Source of the DNA: Thunnus maccoyii
Lineage: Eukaryota; Chordata; Actinopteri; Scombriformes; Scombridae
Length of the DNA: 64,000 bases
Direction of reading: 5' to 3'
Assembly (NCBI RefSeq): GCF_910596095.1
Contig: NC_056535.1
Location: forward strand, 25,002,505 to 25,066,504
Shown: positions 59,882-64,000 of the stretch, one piece after another
Numbering within the stretch: the first letter of the stretch is position 1
How the letters are laid out: each line of letters opens with the position of its first letter
Made by a program: the position numbers and the translations under genes
Notes under the pieces: generated by a model
The model's input: only the letters and a program-made list of their open reading frames with translations
The model's database searches: none
Told to the model about the DNA's origin: nothing

Positions 59882-62800
59882 AGGAAGGAAGAGGGCAGAG
59901 GGATATGTCACTTAGTGAGGCAGCTTCTCTAAGTGCATTCCTCTGTGGGGTCCTGAAAGGAGCAGAGGAATGTTTGGGGTTCCTCAAAGGCTCCTCAGTT
60001 ACATCCACGCCACATTCACTTCCCGCTTTTGAAGCACTGTAACTGCAGCACCTGTTTGTTTTAGAGGTTGAACTACTTTTTTTCTTTTTTTCCAACTCGA
60101 AGGGAAATAGGCGAAAGGTAAAACACTTGCGCAGTGCTGTGCTGCGACTACATATTTTAATATTTCTTTACAGAGAGCGTGAAATGTAAATAAATTAGAT
60201 TAGGCAGAAGTAGCTTTAATTAAGTAGATATTTGCAGTATACAGTGTATACAGTGTATAATATAAAACAATGCTCACCGTCTCCACCCCTCCGATCTGCA
60301 GCTCTGTGATGGCTGCGTACAGCTCCTTCTTGGAGAGGCAACTGTGGTGCAAGATGTCACCGATTAAGTCATCGGGCGCTCTGACGGCGTTCCTCTTCAA
60401 CTTCTTGTCGATGTAGACTTTGGCTGAGGAAAGAGAGCAGTTGGATTAAAACATGTTGTTTCATTTACAAGTTATTAAATTATCATCACAAACACTTTCA
60501 TAAAAGTTCTTCGTATTAAGTTGTATGCCTCTTTGCTGTTTTCAACCTTTCATCCTGTATTCAGTAGCTGTCTTGTAATCACATATCAGAGTGCTGATTG
60601 CCTTTTATAGCTGAGTACTAGAGCTGAAACAATAAGTCGATTGACAGAAAAGTAAACAGCAACAATTTTAAGTAATTTATCCAGAAAAAACATTTTCATC
60701 TTTGGGTACTGGACTCTTGATCGCACAAAACAAGACATCTGAAGACATCATCTTGGTTCTGGGAAAATTTTGATTCATTAATCGTGTAGTCTACTAATTA
60801 AACGGTGATAATATGTTCCACTTATGTAGCAGCATTAAGTTATTCCAGAGTTAAAGTCTGTAGGGTGTTATCGTTTGTTTATCCTTCGTATGATTTATAG
60901 ATTTATGGAGATTGTACATCATATGAGTGCGACTAGTTGCAACTGTATGACATGTAATTTCTATTTTAGTTTGAAATACGTCAGATCTAATGTTTTATCC
61001 TTACATGACATTTTGTCCATATGATCTGAATTCTGAAGCTCATGGCCTCACTGTTGCCCTTGTTTGATCCCCCGTCTGTTTATCTGATTTAGCTTACGAG
61101 AGTTGAGCGTAATTTAAAACGCATGACACAAAAAAACGAACTAAATGACTGACTGACTGACAGTCTGCTGCTTCTCAGAATACCTGAACTAAACTAATTA
61201 TAAATCTCACTTTCTCTCACAGAACTGACAAGTACTTTTGTCTTGTGAAGTTTGTGACCATATGTGTGTGTTTGTGTGTGGTGTGTGAGCCAAGTAAACA
61301 GCATCATCTTCTTCCTCCCTCTGTGTTTCACCCCCCACCTCCTGCCACTACAAATATTTGGCAGATTTCTCCCTCTTAGGTCATGCAGTTTACTACAACT
61401 CTGGCTGCTTTTTACACAGGGTGCCAAGTACACAAAGCTCCGAGGCACCAGGTTCAAATTCACCCTCCCTCTGTTCTTCTCTATCTATCGTCTGACTGGA
61501 TTTCAACTCAAACTGGTATGGGGAGGAGTGGAGACAAACTGTACTAGCACTCTGTGAAATGAGACTCGAGGGAGGAGGCTGTAATCTTGTTGTTCTGTGG
61601 TGCAGTGTAATTTTATTTCTGTGTTTGTACCTGTACTGAAAATGCGGTCCCATGCAGCAGTGTGATCCTGCCATGTTTTGGTGTTGAGGCTCTTGTGGAG
61701 CTCCACAGGTGTGACCATCATCATACCAAAGGTGCTCATCATCTAAAGAGAAAGAGAGAAAGGAGGTGTTAGGTGTTAAATCTAATCATCCTCACCAGTG
61801 AAAATCTTTGATGCAATCTCTTTTACGAGGTCTATTCTTGCACCCGCTGCCCTGTGAGACCTTTGTGAGCCTACACTTATTATCTGTTGACTGTGGGTGA
61901 TATTGGTTTGCCCCAGTAAATCCCAGTAAATACAAAGAGTCTGCTGCATCGCTGGCTGCAGTTCAGCTGACCTCAGCTGAGGTGAACCTGGTGAACTAGG
62001 CTGTTTCTACAGGCTCAGTTTCTCACAGATCATGACAAGTCCTCTCCTACAGTACACAACGCTGCTATGAGAGGAGGAATAACAGGCGGACTCACCGTTT
62101 TCACAGCTGTGATGAAGTTCATGGCTTCCTCATTGACTTTTTCTTGCAGCAGACCAAATCTCTTGTCATAGAGGACGAGGCAAATGGCTGAATGAGAAAA
62201 ACAGAGCAAAAAATGAGATTCAGAGCCTCAGCTGAATGTACATACAGTTTCAGTAAGATTTTCATTACAAAACATCACAAATCATCTACCCCCCCCCCCC
62301 CCCCCCCCCCCCTCCCCCCCCCCTCCCATATATATAAATAACATTACATAGGTTTAAAAACATTTAAAACATCCAATTGCTTTGTACAGATCAAATACTG
62401 AACAGTAGAGCTGAAACAGTTAATCAATAAATAGATTAGTAGAAAATGTTTTGGCAACTATCTTGATAATGTGATAAACTGCCAAACATTCACTTGTTCC
62501 AGCTTCTCAATCGTGAGATTTTTTAAAGACATTTTTTAGATCAAAACGATTAATCAAGAAAATAATTAGCAGCTGAACTGATATTAAAAGAATAATCGTT
62601 AGTTGCAGACTCAATGAATAATAAAATAGCTGAACTTACTCTCAAACGACCATTTATTCAGTTCGAAGTACAAGTCTTCAATCCTCCCACTGGCGTTTAT
62701 TTTTCCAATTCTGCTAACGAAGTCCAGCAACACCTGTTTGTTTCAACAGAAACAGTCAGTCATCAATCACCGATAGCCGAAATCTTTATGAACACAATCT

Positions 62801-63683
62801 CATATTATCTTATGTTTCAGATCCTTACCTCGTTTATTTTGCCATCCAGCTTCACCACTTCTGTGGGCTTCATGAGTTTGTGCTGAAACGCGCTCCTCAC
62901 TCTCTGCCAGTCTTTCCCCTCCCTGAAAACCGAGAGTTTCAACTCAGTGCGCTTTTCTACAAAACATTTAAGATCTGCTTGCACTTCAAGCTACCTCCTG
63001 ACGAGTTATAGTCATATTCTTTGAATAAAAAGCACTCGAAACCCTACTTACAGGATGAGGAGTCCGTACGCCTCGTCTCTGAGGTCTCTGTATGCTTTCC
63101 AGGGTTTGATCTCAAGCCTCTGAGGGTAACTTCCCTCCTTCCTATAGAGCGCCTCCAGCAAGCAAGGTGCGCCAATGTGCACCGACTCAAAAGAGCCCAG
63201 CTTCATCCGGAAAATCTTGCCAAATTTTTTGTGATAATCAACCTAAATCAGAATAAAAAATAGTCATGAATCACTCAGAGAAATATATCTTACATTAAAA
63301 TATAATCGACAGCGTTTTTTCATTCTTTTAAAGTATTTTTTTTTGTTGTAGCAACGCCTGAAAAAACAGGCTGTAATCTCCCAGAGGAAAAAAAAAGACA
63401 ACTAGAGAACAAGTTTTTACTCTACCAGGGCCTCGTGTTGTCTTGTCAGACCTCCTTTCCGGAGGAGCTGGACCAGACTGCCGACCAGGGGCCAGTTGGT
63501 GGGTCCCGGGATCGCGTCCAGGCTGTGCGCTCTGGAGGCAGCGTGAGGGCACCGCGCAGCCTCCACAGCATCCTTCTCCTCCAAGACGCACACTGAGGAT
63601 GTTGGTTTGAAGTGCTGCAGCCCCACAGACTTCTTTTTCAGCAACTCAACAATTTGAGGAACTTTTTGGATCTGCGCCCTCAT
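58198..63683 (-). CDS. cyp24a1: Vitamin D 24-hydroxylase, mitochondrial cytochrome P450 24A1
   Basis: This P450 inactivates 25-hydroxy- and 1,25-dihydroxyvitamin D by side-chain oxidation at the inner mitochondrial membrane, with adrenodoxin as electron donor. The minus-strand coding exons are 63683-63426, 63242-63052, 62922-62829, 62733-62640, 62187-62096, 61742-61631, 60423-60278, 59799-59633, 59017-58939, 58644-58447 and 58308-58198. They total 1542 nt, giving 513 aa (human 514). A basic N-terminal targeting region precedes the proline-rich hinge [10 protein letters not shown]. The I-helix reads GGVETTANS near 325-333. ExxR is E382/R385 (KESMR). The haem loop is [10 protein letters not shown] with the ligand Cys461. 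[15 protein letters not shown] matches human closely. The ATG at 63683 is the first in frame with a purine at -3; the ORF is also open upstream through TTG. Gly325 replaces the human Ala326 equivalent. Confidence 0.97.
59817..59877 (+). repeat. (GA)n microsatellite next to cyp24a1 exon 8
   Basis: About 29 GA units. On the sense (minus) strand it is a CT run whose end lies 18 nt before the acceptor of the exon starting at 59799. Confidence 0.9.
60619..60800. mobile_element. GCTGCAAC-family MITE fragment in cyp24a1 intron 6
   Basis: It starts TAGAGCTGAAACAATAAGTC and carries the family block AACAAGACATCTGAAGACATC, ending in a diverged ATTAATCGTG segment. It is a decayed copy lying between cyp24a1 exons 6 and 7. 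Confidence 0.5.
62289..62327 (+). repeat. Poly-C tract in cyp24a1 intron 4
   Basis: An almost pure C run of about 39 nt broken by two T bases. The minus (transcribed-sense) strand is G-rich and could form a G-quadruplex. Its length is also prone to sequencing error. Confidence 0.85.
62405..62600. mobile_element. GCTGCAAC-family MITE in cyp24a1 intron 4
   Basis: It starts GTAGAGCTGAAACAGTTAATC and ends with ATAATCGTTAGTTGCAGACTC, so both diverged termini remain. It is shortened internally relative to the copy at 32474-32833. Its right end lies only about 40 nt from the donor of cyp24a1 exon 4. Confidence 0.55.
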
Positions 63684-63860
63684 CCTCAAATTTGTAGATT
63701 TGTAAGGAGAAAAAAATAAAGCGGAGTAATCTAATGTTTAACAGAAGCTCTTCTTTATTATCTAGGGGGTTTCTCGTTTCTTGGAAGTGTCACACCTTGC
63801 TGCAATATATATACCCTGAGAGTGTTTATTCCTGCCGTGCATTGAACCAATCAGGGATCG
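63684..63860 (-). promoter_or_regulatory. cyp24a1: cyp24a1 core promoter with TATA and CCAAT boxes
   Basis: Read on the minus strand, a TATATATAT box lies at 63813-63805, about 120 nt upstream of the start codon. This predicts transcription starting near 63780 and a 5'UTR of about 100 nt. An inverted CCAAT box (plus-strand CCAAT at 63847-63851) sits about 35 nt further upstream. Isolated vitamin D receptor half-sites of the RGKTCA type occur on the minus strand at 63848-63843 (GGTTCA) and 63929-63924 (GGGTCA). I find no clear paired DR3 element in the 300 nt available; functional elements may lie beyond the window edge. A G-rich Sp1-like stretch is present near 63955-63985. Confidence 0.65.
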
Positions 63861-64000
63861 GTGCAGCATGGTGTGGCCGTCGAGCCCACCATTCATTTAT
63901 GGATCCACGTTGAGAGGATCGTATGACCCCAGATAGACCGAGGAAGTGCCCTTGCCCCCCTACCCCCACCCAACACCCCCCCTCGCTTTATAAATAAACA

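Noticed and set aside
63684-63689. TTG at 63689 as the cyp24a1 start
   Set aside because: The frame is open to this codon, but the first ATG at 63683 is in good context and gives a normal family length of 513 aa.

Overview
The window is vertebrate nuclear DNA, almost certainly from a teleost fish and probably a percomorph. The genes are split by GT-AG introns, dinucleotide microsatellites are abundant, and several repeat families typical of teleost genomes recur. Assignments rest on my translation of the exons and comparison with remembered family sequences; no database search was run.

Four protein-coding genes are supported, all on the minus strand. From high to low coordinate they are cyp24a1 (coding 63683-58198, 11 coding exons, 513 aa), nfatc2 (54115-43374, 10 coding exons, 884 aa), manbal (38896-37091, 2 coding exons, 86 aa) and src (28023-17733, 11 coding exons, 544 aa). 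Every exon-exon junction keeps frame and every coding intron is GT-AG, so all four genes look intact. A tRNA-Thr(TGT) gene lies on the plus strand at 56088-56160, between nfatc2 and cyp24a1.

Region by region: 1-14882 has no supported protein gene and holds repeats, including a decayed RNase H retrotransposon at 12060-13145, a piggyBac-type MITE at 8340-8722, and an orphan promoter-like stretch near 13615-13994. 14883-17732 is the inferred src 3'UTR. 17733-36300 is src with its promoter region and a roughly 7.4 kb first intron. 36965-40135 is manbal. 40140-43373 holds a second RNase H retrotransposon remnant and the start of the nfatc2 3' region. 43374-54400 is nfatc2. 54401-57570 is intergenic, with microsatellites, the tRNA and a hAT-like repeat. 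57570-63860 is cyp24a1 with its TATA promoter.

The genes do not form one pathway. src is a membrane-attached tyrosine kinase, nfatc2 a calcineurin-dependent transcription factor, manbal a small membrane protein of unclear role, and cyp24a1 the mitochondrial vitamin D catabolic P450. Their proximity is synteny: in human, SRC and MANBAL are neighbours at 20q11.23, while NFATC2 and CYP24A1 lie at 20q13.2. I found no CRISPR array, operon or clearly new biological system. The most interesting points are a glycine in cyp24a1 at the site known to set C23 versus C24 hydroxylation, a nearly identical 105 bp retrotransposon patch inside an unrelated MITE, and CT microsatellites beside or within splice-acceptor tracts.
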